DNA of 64,000 bases from Phaeodactylum tricornutum CCAP 1055/1 (GCF_000150955.2 NC_011672.1:186001-250000); one strand, 5' to 3'; shown: positions 23,904-34,441, counted from the first letter of the stretch. Notes: generated by a model not told the origin, from the letters alone. Program-made: numbers and translations.

Positions 23904-24779
23904 ATGCTTGCACTGCTTTGTTGTCGTGCCTCCTTCCTGACAACACTTCTCTTGATGAGCAACAGGCACACCATTTTCGGAAAAGCTTTGTCCATAATGT
24001 CCTCATCCTCTGGAAACAACAATAATAGCAGCAAAACAAAAGAGGCAGCCATCATTTTTCTGCACGGCTTAGGCGATAGCCCCGCCGGTTGGTCCTCCCT
24101 TGCACAAACTTTGCCGCGCCTTCAACCCCGTCTCGCGCGTGTGGAATACGTCTTTCCACCCGCACCAACCATTCCCATTTCCATCAACGGTGGCGCTTCC
24201 ATGCCAGGCTGGTTCGACTTGTACGACTGGCCTATCGCCGTTGGCGCGAAGCCTGACACAACGGGGCAAGCGCGTGGGACGGCGCAAGTGGAAAGCTGTA
24301 TCCAAGACGTGGAACGAATTCACGGTATTCCGCGCAGCAAAATTGTTGTCGGTGGATTTTCCCAAGGCGGGGCCGTAGCGCTCTGGAACGCCTATCACAA
24401 TCATGACCACGGCGTAAATCCCAGAAACTCAGAGTCAGTCAATAGCCGTCCCGCCCAACCACCCCTGGCCGGCTGTGCTGTATTATCGGGATGGTGGACT
24501 TTGGGCAACGATAGTACAATTAAAACAAGCGGCTCGCCTTCGAAAAGCGTTGTCAATGAGAGAACTCCATTGTTTTGGGCACATGGAGAATATGACGACA
24601 AGGTTCTATTCGAACATCACACTCACGGTGTGCAAACGCTAAAAGACGCCGGACTAGTGTCCATAGAAGCGCCAACTTACCCCATTGGACACGAGTCGGA
24701 TCCAAACGAAATAGAGGCATTGGCCGAGTTTCTGGATCGCGTCTTGTTTGGTGACAAAGCTGTATTCTCCGAGTTGTAG
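23904..24779 (+). CDS. Acyl-protein thioesterase / carboxylesterase (APT1-like)
   Basis: An intronless alpha/beta hydrolase of 291 residues. The N-terminal block IIFLHGLGDSPAGW matches the oxyanion-side strand of acyl-protein thioesterases. The nucleophile is Ser153 in GGFSQGG, the acid is probably Asp231 in HGEYDDKV, and the base His263 in YPIGHESDP; all are present, so it should be active. The family removes palmitate from proteins or acts on lysophospholipids. The first 30 residues (MLALLCCRASFLTTLLL) are hydrophobic and could be a signal peptide or anchor. A second ATG at residue 32, just before the Ser/Asn-rich linker, would give a cytosolic form. Confidence 0.93.
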   Translation: MLALLCCRASFLTTLLLMSNRHTIFGKALSIMSSSSGNNNNSSKTKEAAIIFLHGLGDSPAGWSSLAQTLPRLQPRLARVEYVFPPAPTIPISINGGASMPGWFDLYDWPIAVGAKPDTTGQARGTAQVESCIQDVERIHGIPRSKIVVGGFSQGGAVALWNAYHNHDHGVNPRNSESVNSRPAQPPLAGCAVLSGWWTLGNDSTIKTSGSPSKSVVNERTPLFWAHGEYDDKVLFEHHTHGVQTLKDAGLVSIEAPTYPIGHESDPNEIEALAEFLDRVLFGDKAVFSEL

Positions 24780-25023
24780 AGTGTATGAAGCACAGTTCGC
24801 TTGGGGGGGTCGATCCAGATGCTTAGAGTCAGGACCAATATTTGCTCCATTTTTTAGCTGTATTTTGTTGTACTGCCAAAATTTATTGGTAGAAAGTCGT
24901 GCTACTTTAAGATTCCTAATACACCAACATGATTTTGTGGGCTGCTTTGCAGGTCTACAAAGCCTCGAGAACAAACATGTCTGTCGTAGGCGTCCATGCT
25001 GGCTGTTGTCCTTTGTCTGATTT

Positions 25024-26280
25024 TTACACGTACCGGACCTCCTTGCCGGTATCAACTCGGACACACTTTAAATCGGGTAGCCCGCGACAGCAAATTGTAC
25101 AGCAGTCGCATTGAACTTCTGGAGCCGGTCCCAAACAGTCCGACACCAGCTCATTCAACTTGAGATCGCAAATTTCCCGAGGCATCGTTCCGACCACTGA
25201 AATGTCCAAGTTAAAGAGGCATCATACAATAAGTCAGAGGAACACTCTTACAGAACTCCGTGCCATAGTGAAAGCGTGAGGCGGTTTTTTACTGCTTCCA
25301 GCACTTACAGTTGTTGTCGTGAACATCCAAATACCGCAACTTTTTTAGACGGCCGAGCTCGGACGGAATTCGACCTTCCAGTTGATTCGCGTAGAGATCA
25401 ATAACTTCCAGATTGGACAAAGTCGCTAGCTCAGTAGGAATGCTACCGGCAATATAGTTTCCAAATATATGTAACTGCTTTAGAGAAACCAAGCCCGAGA
25501 TTTGACCGTAAAGCGTTCCAAAGAACCCATTCATGTGCAATCGCAAGTATTTCAATTTGCTGAGACTGGACAGCATTTTGTACGGCAAGACTCCTTGCAC
25601 TTTTACCAAGAGGACGCAGGTGAGATTCTATCCTCGTTCCTATGTACTCCAGCATCAAAGCACAACGACATTTTGGACAAAAATTTGTTTGACTTACAAT
25701 CGTTTCCATGCATGTCAATATCTTCTAGGTGGGGCAGCAGCGCTATTTCTCGGGGAATTAAACCGTCCAGTTTCATAAATCCTAAATCAAGTGCTATCAC
25801 GCGCGTCTTCCAATTACACTGCACACCGTACCATTGACATTCGTGATGATGAGCGCTCATCCAATTTCCCTTGGCTTTTTGTCCCGCGATGGACAAATCG
25901 CCAGCCATCGGCCAGTCCCAGACAGTCGAATTGGATTGCGTCGTCGTAAAGTGCAAAGTGGCGAGCGCATAACGTTGCAACAAGAGATCTCGTGATCGCT
26001 TTAAACTCTTTTTGCGGTCCATGTGTAGAATCCAACAGGCGGCTTGGTGCTGAGCCGAGCTTTTCATTAGCACAGAGTTCTCGCCGCTCGCTTCCATGAG
26101 CCAGGACAAGATTCTGGCTTCTTTTTTGGAAGTGAGGGGCTTCAATCCAGAACACATACTCATGTGCTTGTTCGTTATCTTGGTCTTCATGCTGGTACCT
26201 CCCTTCTTCTTGGCATCCACTATTACCAAGAAGTATGCGGCAACGAGGACAGCATACGACAACTTTCTCATGCCCAGCAT
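25024..26280 (-). CDS. Secreted leucine-rich-repeat protein, diatom type
   Basis: Exons 26280-25698, 25599-25309 and 25196-25024 join in consistent phase across two introns that each start GTAAGT, giving 348 residues. Signal peptide (MLGMRKLSYAVLVAAYFLV). The cap region has WDWPMAGDLS and CQWYGVQCN, as in plant-type LRR N-caps. Repeats follow: LDGLIPREIALLPHLEDIDM, LQGVLPYKMLSSLSKLKYLR, FGTLYGQISGLVSLKQLHIF, IAGSIPTELATLSNLEVIDL, LEGRIPSELGRLKKLRYLDV and VGTMPREIC. The C-terminus VQCDCCTICC is the Cys-Cys tail seen in many diatom LRR proteins. Each intron interrupts an N-x-L repeat position in phase 1, so exon borders follow repeat borders. No membrane helix is seen after the repeats, so it is probably secreted. 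Confidence 0.88.
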
Positions 26281-27155
26281 TGTACTATCAGTGCTGGCAC
26301 GACTAAGTTTTGGGAGTCAATCGATACCGCAGGACGATAGCTTCTCTACAAGGCGAATCGATCGATTAGTGGATGAAGAACAGAGGACTGTGGTCTACAT
26401 CACAAAACATCCAATCCATTTCACAACTCGCAATCAAAAATCTCTTCCCCTCATGCATCACTTCATATCGCTAGGATCCACTTGGAACCATTCCTGACCC
26501 CCAGACAGACGTCCGGTGGTTTTGATTGCTGTAAATATTGTCGCTTCGACGGATGCCGTCGACGTTGAAAACAGTCTGGCCGCCTGCCCAGAAAATTCGC
26601 TTCGATACCCTTTATTTGAGTGTTTGTTATTCCCCGTGCTTCTACCGACCCAGCCCCGCGCGATCCATTCGTTATCGAATTTGTACTAGGGAGGCTGTAG
26701 CTTTCTTAGTAGAACGTCAGCCACGCCTCATTTTTCGGACGCCCCCGACACAAAAATTCGGCGATGGTTGCTAACCGAAGATGGGCATATTCTTTTTATA
26801 TCACTTCGACACTATGCCCCCATGGTCCGGGTACCAAAATCATATCTCTTCGAATACCGGTGTGAGTCAAGCCCCGCACTCGATCGACTATGAGTTTGGC
26901 ACCAACTGACAGTCAACAACAACCACGGACAAAAGCGTACAAGCAAACCTCTCGACATGTGGACCCGATTGTCTGTTGCTCGTTCGCAAGGTTCGCAAGG
27001 CAGAACTCATTCATCTTGACTTGCTTTCGAAAGAAAAAAGAACAAGGTGGTTTTCGAATCTTGTCAGCAGAAGTGGTGGATACCTCCATATAGTCATTAC
27101 CAATCTCTACTCCTTTAGAGTCTCTGTTGACACCCACAATCCCGCAGTCGGGATC

Positions 27156-29051
27156 ATGAGACACATCTTGACCGACCTTCGCGGCAATCCCATTTATTCC
27201 TTCGCCCATCGCCGGCTCCGTCGTATGAGGCATTCCCACGCCTCAACGCTTTTGTTGCTCGTCCAGAATCGCTCGTGGGAATCCGTCCTCCACCGGGCAG
27301 CTCAGCACCCCCAAGAAGTTTGGATCGTCGACGACGGTGGGAATACGCCCTTGCACGTAGCTGCTCGGCTCGATCCTCCGCCTGCCGTCGTGAAGGCGCT
27401 GCAGGTGACGTCAAGGGTTGCAAATTTGGAAGGGATCACACCGTTGCACATAGCGGCATCGCATCGGTGTTCTGCCGCCGCTTTGCGGGCACTCATTGCC
27501 TGTGCTGGTTCTGCGACAACAATCACTACAGATGGAACTGTTGCTGGATGCCTCGTAGATACTCCTTCCTTGAAGGAAAGCGATGCTTCGTCTGTAGGCG
27601 AAAAAGAAAAAGTAGGGCTTTCTCCTACCGCTGACTTGTCTCGTATGGGCCGAGCCCCAATTCACTATGCTTGTTTGTCTTTTCGGGGACACAACATTGA
27701 GGCCTTTTCGGTCCTTCTTGATGCAACGCTAAAAAGCGGTTTTGTCACCTTGCACGATTTTGTGGTTGATGAAGCTCTACCGGACTTTGAAGAGTTCGAC
27801 GAAGAGTTCACTGACGACTTTTGCGACACCAAAAACCTTAAGTCTCAGCATTTTGAAGCGAAGCAACGAGTGAAGAAGGTCATTAACGTGATGAACATGA
27901 AGGACGCAACGGGACAAACCCCACTGGGACTTTTATTTCGCCGGTACCGGGAACGTGTCCGTTGCGTAATATCCACCGTGGATCGACTACGTCGCGAACA
28001 TCCGAATCGGGAACAAGCGGCAGTAGGAGCAGCGTTGGCTGTCCACGCCGATTTGGGAGAACTTTGGGAAAAGGCGCGCTTGATTGTTATTAAACTTACA
28101 GAGGAGCGATTGCAACGTGAAGATTCCGAAAAAGCGGCATCCAACAGGTCCATAATTATATCTAGCAACGCTACTGAAATGAGTCCTCCGTCTCCCGGAG
28201 AGGAGGCTGTCGCTCAAGAAGCAGCTCAGTATGCGATGGAGCGTCATCAAAGAGTTGACAACACGAGCATAGAAGACGAGGACTTCCTCACTTTGCCAGG
28301 AGACGAACTTGTTAACGACCGAGACACACGACGCCTTAAGTTCCGAATTGTCCATGCTTCGGTGGGTTTGACGGGGTACGGCTGTCCACCAGAAATGATA
28401 CGTTTGGCTCTTTCCATCTATCCCAACCAAGTCCACGAAATGGACGAAGACGGCAATTTACCACTGCACATTGCTGTAGCAGAGGCGAACTATGTAGCCA
28501 CGACACCGAATGGGGGTCTTCCAGAATTTCATAATCAACTCGGTATTGGAGAGATTTCCGACGATCACAGTGTTGTGTCTGCTATGAGTTTCTTTTCCTC
28601 GGCAACTATATCCCAGACCGTCAACCCATTCGACAAGGTCATCAAGATGCTCTTGCAGCAGTATCCGGAAGCTGCCAAGATCCCTCAAGGTCGGACTGGT
28701 CGGCTGCCGTTGGTAATGGCCTTGGAATCGGGTCTGCGGACTTGGGAAGACGGAATTCGGACCTTGTTGAACGCCTACCCGCCAGCGCTGCACGACAAGA
28801 AGCTAATTGAGCCTGCTTTGTATCCGAACGTGTTGGGTTTGGTCACGAACGCCTCTAACCTTCTCTTTCCCTTGTCACGTATTGGTGGAAGCTCTACTGG
28901 GCTGGACGATTTGCTGCCTAGAGGAAGCCAGCATCTTCGCTCGCGCAGAGCTCGCAGCAACACGCAAGCAAAACGTCGGGAAGAGTGCGCCCGAACGACA
29001 CTGTTTGAGCTGCTTCGCACTAAGCCTGAGTGGTTGGTGTCGGAAGCATAG
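27156..29051 (+). CDS. Ankyrin-repeat protein
   Basis: A frame of 631 residues from the first in-frame ATG at 27156; the open frame continues upstream to 26976 but only from a TTG, so a 5' exon (for example from the ATG at 26890) cannot be excluded. Ankyrin repeats show as GNTPLHVAARLDPPPAVVKA, GITPLHIAASHRCSAAALRA, GRAPIHYACLSFRGHNIEAF, GQTPLGLLFRRYRERV, GNLPLHIAVAE and GRLPLVMALESG. An acidic insert lies around residues 205-230, and a charged helix with PPSPGEE precedes the later repeats. There is no membrane segment, kinase or other domain, so it is a protein-interaction scaffold without a definable partner. Confidence 0.87.
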   Translation: MRHILTDLRGNPIYSFAHRRLRRMRHSHASTLLLLVQNRSWESVLHRAAQHPQEVWIVDDGGNTPLHVAARLDPPPAVVKALQVTSRVANLEGITPLHIAASHRCSAAALRALIACAGSATTITTDGTVAGCLVDTPSLKESDASSVGEKEKVGLSPTADLSRMGRAPIHYACLSFRGHNIEAFSVLLDATLKSGFVTLHDFVVDEALPDFEEFDEEFTDDFCDTKNLKSQHFEAKQRVKKVINVMNMKDATGQTPLGLLFRRYRERVRCVISTVDRLRREHPNREQAAVGAALAVHADLGELWEKARLIVIKLTEERLQREDSEKAASNRSIIISSNATEMSPPSPGEEAVAQEAAQYAMERHQRVDNTSIEDEDFLTLPGDELVNDRDTRRLKFRIVHASVGLTGYGCPPEMIRLALSIYPNQVHEMDEDGNLPLHIAVAEANYVATTPNGGLPEFHNQLGIGEISDDHSVVSAMSFFSSATISQTVNPFDKVIKMLLQQYPEAAKIPQGRTGRLPLVMALESGLRTWEDGIRTLLNAYPPALHDKKLIEPALYPNVLGLVTNASNLLFPLSRIGGSSTGLDDLLPRGSQHLRSRRARSNTQAKRREECARTTLFELLRTKPEWLVSEA

Positions 29052-29393
29052 GAGCACTTGTGATTTCAGCCTTGAAACTGTAATAACGGAAACCCTTCAA
29101 CGATCAAAAAGGAAGCTCCAAGATGAGGTAAAGATTGCCTGATTACTGTCATTAGTGTAAAAACTAAGAAGATAGCATTATAATTTATGTAAATATTGCA
29201 TTTTATTTTTTTGTCAGGTTTTCCTCTCTCCTCGGCAGGCAAAATCGTTTCCCGAAACCATGAATGAAAGCACCGAAACCTCAGTATTAAAAAGAAAAGT
29301 CGAATGGCCACTTCCGAAGATAAAAATATATGTCGAGTTGATTTACAAAGGGCGGGCAGAGCTGCAAGCAAAGTCGTGTGCTTTCAAACTCAA

Positions 29394-29815
29394 CTACCAT
29401 CCAGTCACTGAGGAATCGTCAAACGATGCCATGAACCAGCCAGCTGGCAGTTGGTCTCGTAAAAGTTGGGAAGCTATAATCCAGCCAATCCAAAGACTGG
29501 CGGCAGCTGGCGCGGAATATTGGCAGCGTTGTACCCACTTTTCAGCCTCTTGTTGGATTTCTTCTGGCGTCGCTTCCGGCGCTCCTTCCGCTTCAGGAAA
29601 ATCTGTGAAAAGTGTAGAGCGTTTGCTGTCAGTTTTATTTTCTACCAAGCCCATCGCCTGTCCTACAACAAATACTCACGATCGTCGGGATTTAAAATGG
29701 CTTCGGTTGACTCCTGGCGACTTCCTCTCCAATATAACACATGCACGATCCATAGCCACGGAAGTCCAAAGCATCCTGCTTGAAAAAGTCGTTTCGAAAG
29801 GATATCTGTTCTCAT
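29394..29815 (-). CDS. PEN2: PEN-2, gamma-secretase subunit
   Basis: Exons 29815-29680 and 29602-29394, with a GTGAGT...TCACAG intron, phase kept, give 114 residues; human PEN-2 has 101. An in-frame stop lies just upstream of the ATG. Helix one carries GLPWLWIVHVLYWR, matching the LPFLWLVNIFWFFR signature of PEN-2. After an acidic loop come EKWVQRCQYSAPAAASLW and IGWIIASQLLRDQLPAGWF, matching helix two and the RPRWGALGD region. PEN-2 binds presenilin and is needed for maturation of the intramembrane protease. Here the acidic loop between the helices (EAEGAPEATPEE) is longer than in animals. A 185-residue plus-strand frame overlaps the gene completely and easily hides it. Presenilin, nicastrin and APH-1 are not in this window. 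Confidence 0.82.
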
Positions 29816-30338
29816 GATGTGCTATATTCAGGAATATGATGGAGCAATATTCTATGAAGGATACCGCGTTCCCTTTGTCCCGCAATTTCGAGGCAATCGA
29901 TAGCAATCAAGGCTACTAATTGACTGTAAGTGTTATGGATAAAGGGAGTCGTGGCATCCTGTGCCTTGCCGTCGCTGCTTCCTTCACGCTGTCCCCCTAT
30001 GGGACCGTTCTGTCATTGTGAACGCTTTTCGGCGAGCGGGCCTCCGAGTTTCAACGAATGTCCGGGTTCAGAATGTTTTGTACAGTTCAATCCACAGTCC
30101 GTCCTGATTTTCTGACAATATATAAACAAATCGTTTCTACGACGTGATTTTTGAAGTTTTGAACCAATCAAAAGTGTGTCCTCCGCGCCAGTTGGTGCTC
30201 CGGTTGGACAACAGGAGAGTAAATGTCGTGGTGTAGAACTTGTACCAAATGCTACATGAGTCGGCACCGACAAAAAACTTGCTCGAACGAGACTTTCTCT
30301 CGAACGCATCAAAAAATCACTTTTGAGAGAAAACGAAC
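29816..30338. other. Divergent promoter region, PEN-2 / histone H1
   Basis: About 520 bp separates the two divergent starts. No coding frame of note was seen; it presumably holds both promoters. No TATA-type element could be assigned with confidence. Confidence 0.5.
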
Positions 30339-31348
30339 ATGACGACGATTGTATTGATTAAAGAGGCTATTGCCACGCTTAAGGACCGCACCGGATCTTC
30401 GGTAGTCGCCATCAACAAGTGGATTGAATCTGAGAAGAAGGTAAGCCAAATCGATCTGTGCGAAAAGTTATCGCCGACCAGAGACAGCTGGGTTCGGTCG
30501 AAACCGACGTTTTTTTGGTTCTTCGGGACATCCTCTTTTTTAAGAGTTACTGTTGAAACCAAAAGTTGCCCTACATCCGTATTCCCTACACCGATCGACA
30601 CAGTGTATCCAAGGGGACGGTATACGTGTGATTTGTTTCTCCATTTGTTCCCGCGGTTGCGATACGGATCTGTTTAGTTTGTACATGGATTCTACGATGT
30701 TTTTGTAGGAGGAAGTTGTGACCTCAGATTTCTTGGGATCTAGGTTCCGCAAGAGTACAAAAGATGTACAGATCTCTCTGAAATCCTATATTGAATAAGC
30801 TCACCAAGTTTCGTCCGAATTCATTGCGCAGGAGCCCGTCAAAAAGCACATTTTGAAAGCAGCATTGAAGCGGGGCGTAGAAACTGGTACCCTCGTGCAG
30901 GTAAAGAACTCCTACAAGGTTAGTCCGCAGGAAAAGGCGAAAAAGAAGCCGGCAGTCAAAAAGGCAGCCCCCGCAAAGAAAACAGCGGTCACGAGTAAGG
31001 TAAGTTGGAAGGAAGCGCTGTTGTGGGATCACTTCGTGGCCACTTTAACTCACGTCGCTGTTATACGACTGTGGAACTAGACTACCGCACCAAAGGTACG
31101 AATGTTTGGACCTACGCTATTTGTTACTTCCCATTGTTCTATCTAGCAACTCACAATTGACCTTATTTCTTCCTGTGCAGAAAAAGCCCCCTACCAAGAA
31201 GGCGACGACAGCAAAGAAGACAACAACGGTCAAGGCCAAGGCAACTGCATCCAAACCGGCGAAGAAGACATCTTCCAAGAAGGATACCAAGGCGAAAAAA
31301 CCTGCAGCCAAAAAAGTAAGCAAGAAGAAGGAAGTCGAGAAGCAGTAA
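30339..31348 (+). CDS. Linker histone H1
   Basis: Exons 30339-30440, 30832-30999, 31081-31095 and 31181-31348, all in phase 0 and all with GT-AG ends, give 150 residues. The first two exons make the winged-helix domain: VLIKEAIATLKDRTGSSVVA, INKWIESEKK, then EPVKKHILKAALKRGVETG and LVQVKNSYKVS. The rest is the Lys/Ala/Pro-rich DNA-binding tail (KKPPTKKATTAKKT, KKTSSKKDTKAKKPAAKK). Exon three is only 15 nt and encodes TTAPK. The presence of introns means the mRNA is probably polyadenylated and expressed outside S phase as well. It packs linker DNA in the nucleus. Length is at the short end of the family. Confidence 0.9.
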
Positions 31349-32082
31349 AGAAAGTGGATTGGATTGTTATGTTACCATTATCATGGAGGGTGTAATCGTG
31401 ATTTGGGTTTTGCCGGTGGTTGCACGTGGAGGCAGTTCTAGGTGTCTACAAACACAATGTGACTAAATTATTAAGTGAGTTAAACCAAAGTATATCTCTA
31501 TGAATCATTTCAAGGGGAACTCCTACTATCTTGGGATCACGCGTTGTTAGCCGTCTTTCTGACGAGACGACGCTTCCTCAATGGGCTCTCCGCTGCAGCA
31601 ACTGGAACTTCACGCTATAGGAACAAACAAACGCAGCTCTGATAAAAAATCTGGCGGAAGTCCTACAAATTTAGCTGTCACATTAGCGTAGAAGTTATCA
31701 ATTTGATCCATGGTGTCGTCCATCCTTTCGAAGTGTCGGGTCCGCAGCCCCCTCCTTGCGCTCGGGACATAGCATGTAGCGTTTTTTGGATTAACAGTAA
31801 GAGGTGTTGTGCGATGGTCACCGGGAATTACAGTCATATCCACGCGTGAAACACTGGAGTACAGCGGACTCTTTCTGTAAAAATTCACGATAGGACGTGG
31901 TCATGACGTGCATACGGTACTGGACGCCAGACAGACGGACGAGGAAGAATTGGCATCCAGCGCAATCGCAGATGAGACGGCATCGACTGTGTGACCTGTG
32001 AGTCGTTGAGACGCACTGACAGTGAGTAAAATCGACCTATTGAAAGGATGTAGGTATATCCGTCCCCACCAAACCTCGAATC
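31349..32082. other. Intergenic, no supported gene
   Basis: The 3' flank of histone H1 and 5' flank of gatC. A 92-codon minus frame (31610-31888) starts with GTG and resembles nothing I know. Confidence 0.5.
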
Positions 32083-32583
32083 ATGCATCGCCTGTGCACT
32101 TTTCGACCAGGCAGAACATACCGGACCGTTCGAGCGCACGTTGGTCAAAGGCTGTCGACAAAGATTCCGGAGCCGACTTGGTCGTTGGCGTCACTCGAAC
32201 TGGATCAACCCCATGAACCCATCACCCGATCCCAATTGGAGACCTTGGCGCGTCGAGCGTTGCTGTACGTGAAGGACGATGTACACGCACTCCAGTTGCA
32301 ACAAGATGTCGGTAATATGATGTTTCTATTGTCGCAAATTCAGCGGACCCAAGTTGTGACGGAACAGAGAGAAACCTGTTCCAGCACGGCCAAGCCACAA
32401 CCGGATGCGGGAGCCGTGTACGATGTACCACGACGAGGGATTTCCCGGGCTCCCCTCCGAGAATCGTCCGAACCTTTGGACAAGGAAGAAATGCAAAAGG
32501 TGTGGGATTCGTTGCTAAAGCCGAAAACGACACGAGTTGGCGCCCACAATTATTTCGTCATTCAAACTGGGGAAAAGCTTTGA
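32083..32583 (+). CDS. gatC: Glu-tRNA(Gln) amidotransferase subunit C, organellar
   Basis: 166 residues, intronless. The first 50 residues (MHRLCTFRPGRTYRTVR...) are basic and lack acidic residues at the start, as in a mitochondrial or dual-targeted presequence. The core ITRSQLETLARRALLYVKDD and DVGNMMFLLSQIQ matches the two helices of GatC. After a linker, APLRESSEP and the terminal GAHNYFVIQTGEK match the GatC tail (APLRED...FFVVPKV). GatC stabilises GatA in the GatCAB complex that turns Glu-tRNA(Gln) into Gln-tRNA(Gln) in organelles. The linker between helix two and the tail is longer than in bacteria. Divergence is typical for this small subunit, so the call rests on pattern and length. 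Confidence 0.8.
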   Translation: MHRLCTFRPGRTYRTVRAHVGQRLSTKIPEPTWSLASLELDQPHEPITRSQLETLARRALLYVKDDVHALQLQQDVGNMMFLLSQIQRTQVVTEQRETCSSTAKPQPDAGAVYDVPRRGISRAPLRESSEPLDKEEMQKVWDSLLKPKTTRVGAHNYFVIQTGEKL

Positions 32584-33046
32584 TTGTATGCGGATTAGCA
32601 GAAAAGCACTGCGTACAGGTGAAGGCAGTTAGTAAATGTACCATTAGGCACAATTCCGTTTAATGCATAAAAGATTATTTGGATTAAAATGAGCAATGTT
32701 TGTCTACAACGCGACCAAAGAGCCGGACCCAACGGAAGACGGCAGGCAAGCCCATAAATCGGAGTCCCACGTCCGTATCCCTGCGGAGTTGCCTTGGAAT
32801 GTTTTGGGAATAGAATCTAGTCATTTTGCAAAGGATCCAGCTGCTAGCTTGGAGAGCAAACATGCGAGAATTTTTGTGGAGCACACTCCTGTTTTGGTAG
32901 CGCGTCTTCTTTCGACTGTTGCCGAACGCAAAAAATGTTGGCAAGCCAAGCATCCTCCCACACTAGGCCCATTCATTACTCCATTGCCGCTTTGTTGATA
33001 CACAATGACTAGAACAAGAGTATACTGACGGGTATGGGCCGAACAC
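32584..33046. other. Short gap with an unsupported 100-codon frame
   Basis: A plus-strand ATG frame at 32696-32998 (100 codons) has no family resemblance, no membrane segment and overlaps a minus-strand frame of equal quality. It is left as uncertain; the tract is otherwise the 3' flank of both neighbours. Confidence 0.4.
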
Positions 33047-34441
33047 TCACACTTCACAGGATGTTTCGGGACAATCGGGATCGGGCGACGGTGCCGTGGC
33101 GGCCAGCCCAATGGCGGCCACAAAGAGCACGGCACCGAGTCCACCATACACTCCCAGGGTTTCTCCCAAACACAGGTAGGCCAGTATACCGGCCCAGATG
33201 GGTTGCGACGCGTACACGATTTGGGCCCGTGCTGGTCCCACGGCTTGTTGCGCACCGACTTGGAGGTACGGTACGACGCCGTTCACGATCACACCGCTCC
33301 AGATAGTCACGGCTGCAACAAGGGTCAAGTCGTGTGTCGAGGCTGTTTCAAAAAAGAGCCGACAACTATCCCATCCGCCGTTGCCGGATGTGGCGAGCAA
33401 CAAAGTGACACTGAGGGTTGCCTGGGTTGCAACCTTGTTGGTAATGAGCGGCAGTGGTGCTACCTGCTTGCCCCATGCAAAGAGGCGCAAGTCATAGATG
33501 GCGTAAAAAACGGCGGCCACAATGCAGAGGACGTCTCCAAGCCAAGCCGTCTGTATGTTAGCCACAGTCTGCGCCGTGTCGACGCCAGCAGCATCCTGTG
33601 TCAATAGGGCGACGCCCGCCATGGCCAAAGCAATGGCGGTCCAAATACGGGTGGGAATGGATACCCCCGTGGCACCTTGGGCGGCGGGTACCAAGAGTGT
33701 AGTGAGTTGTATCAAGAAAGCCCCATGGTCGGCTGTGGTAAGGGCCAGGCCGGAGAGATTGGCCGTCGTGCCGAGAAACTTCCAAAAGCCCAACTCGAGT
33801 CCCGCTCGGTGGGTACGATCGAGACCCCAGCAAACCGGTCCTTCCGTTGCAGTAGCGGTAGCTATCATTCTTGTCGTTGATACGGGTACGGCAGTGTCCG
33901 TGTCGGCATTGACGCGTTGGGGATCGGGAACGACCCGATCGAGAATGGGGCCCCCAAGGGCGACACCGGCCAAGGCAACGACACTGACGGCTGCGTTGAT
34001 AAAGAATACGGGTGGCGGAATGGCAGCTTGCGTGACTTGAGAAAAGGCGGCGTGAATGGCGGGACTATTGGACGCGAAGAGGACCGTAATGAGTCCGACC
34101 GTGAGCATGCCACGTTGATAGTCCGCAGTGGTTGTGGTGATGGTAGACGCCACGGAAGGCTTCGGTAGGCTGGCTGAATCGTAAGTCGCGGTTTGGGACG
34201 AAGCGACTAAGGCGTTGGTGCGATAACTACCACGGACGCTTGCTTTGTTCGGTTTTGAAATGGTGGCAAAGGTAGGCTTCGGGGTAGACGCTGCCGATGA
34301 GGTAGACGTTGAAGTTGAGGCGACCCTTCGTTGTAAATAGCACCAGTCGTTGCGTACGGGCGTCTTTCCGGTTACAAAGCGATTCGCAATGATGGACGGC
34401 GACAAAAAGGCTTGCCCTGGTAGGAAACACTGGAGCAGCAA
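33047..34441 (-). CDS. EamA-type drug/metabolite transporter, probably plastid; 5' end unresolved
   Basis: A frame of about 464 residues with roughly ten membrane helices in two EamA halves. Helices include GMLTVGLITVLFASNSPAIH, WTAIALAMAGVALLTQDA, AWLGDVLCIVAAVFYAIYDL, and near the end ARAQIVYASQPIWAGILAYL, CLGETLGVYGGLGAVLFVAA. These fit the DMT superfamily. No in-frame ATG starts the frame: at 34441 there is only a TTG, and the frame runs upstream through a hydrophobic stretch (VRVLVLVVSLLLQC) followed by GQAFLSP, a signal peptide plus A-F type plastid motif, to a TAG near 34510. The true start is therefore probably in a short upstream exon (an AG precedes the frame there). Substrate unknown. 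A Ser/Thr-rich linker (about 40-110) follows the targeting region. Confidence 0.82.
   Translation of the reverse strand: MLLQCFLPGQAFLSPSIIANRFVTGKTPVRNDWCYLQRRVASTSTSTSSAASTPKPTFATISKPNKASVRGSYRTNALVASSQTATYDSASLPKPSVASTITTTTADYQRGMLTVGLITVLFASNSPAIHAAFSQVTQAAIPPPVFFINAAVSVVALAGVALGGPILDRVVPDPQRVNADTDTAVPVSTTRMIATATATEGPVCWGLDRTHRAGLELGFWKFLGTTANLSGLALTTADHGAFLIQLTTLLVPAAQGATGVSIPTRIWTAIALAMAGVALLTQDAAGVDTAQTVANIQTAWLGDVLCIVAAVFYAIYDLRLFAWGKQVAPLPLITNKVATQATLSVTLLLATSGNGGWDSCRLFFETASTHDLTLVAAVTIWSGVIVNGVVPYLQVGAQQAVGPARAQIVYASQPIWAGILAYLCLGETLGVYGGLGAVLFVAAIGLAATAPSPDPDCPETSCEV

Noticed and set aside
29260-29817. 185-codon plus-strand frame
   Set aside because: It overlaps the PEN-2 exons and intron on the opposite strand and has no family resemblance, while the minus-strand spliced protein matches PEN-2 along its length.
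31610-31888. 92-codon minus-strand frame
   Set aside because: Non-ATG start, no recognisable domain, and no splice partner found.
32696-32998. 100-codon plus-strand ATG frame
   Set aside because: No domain, signal or compositional support; an equally long minus-strand frame overlaps.
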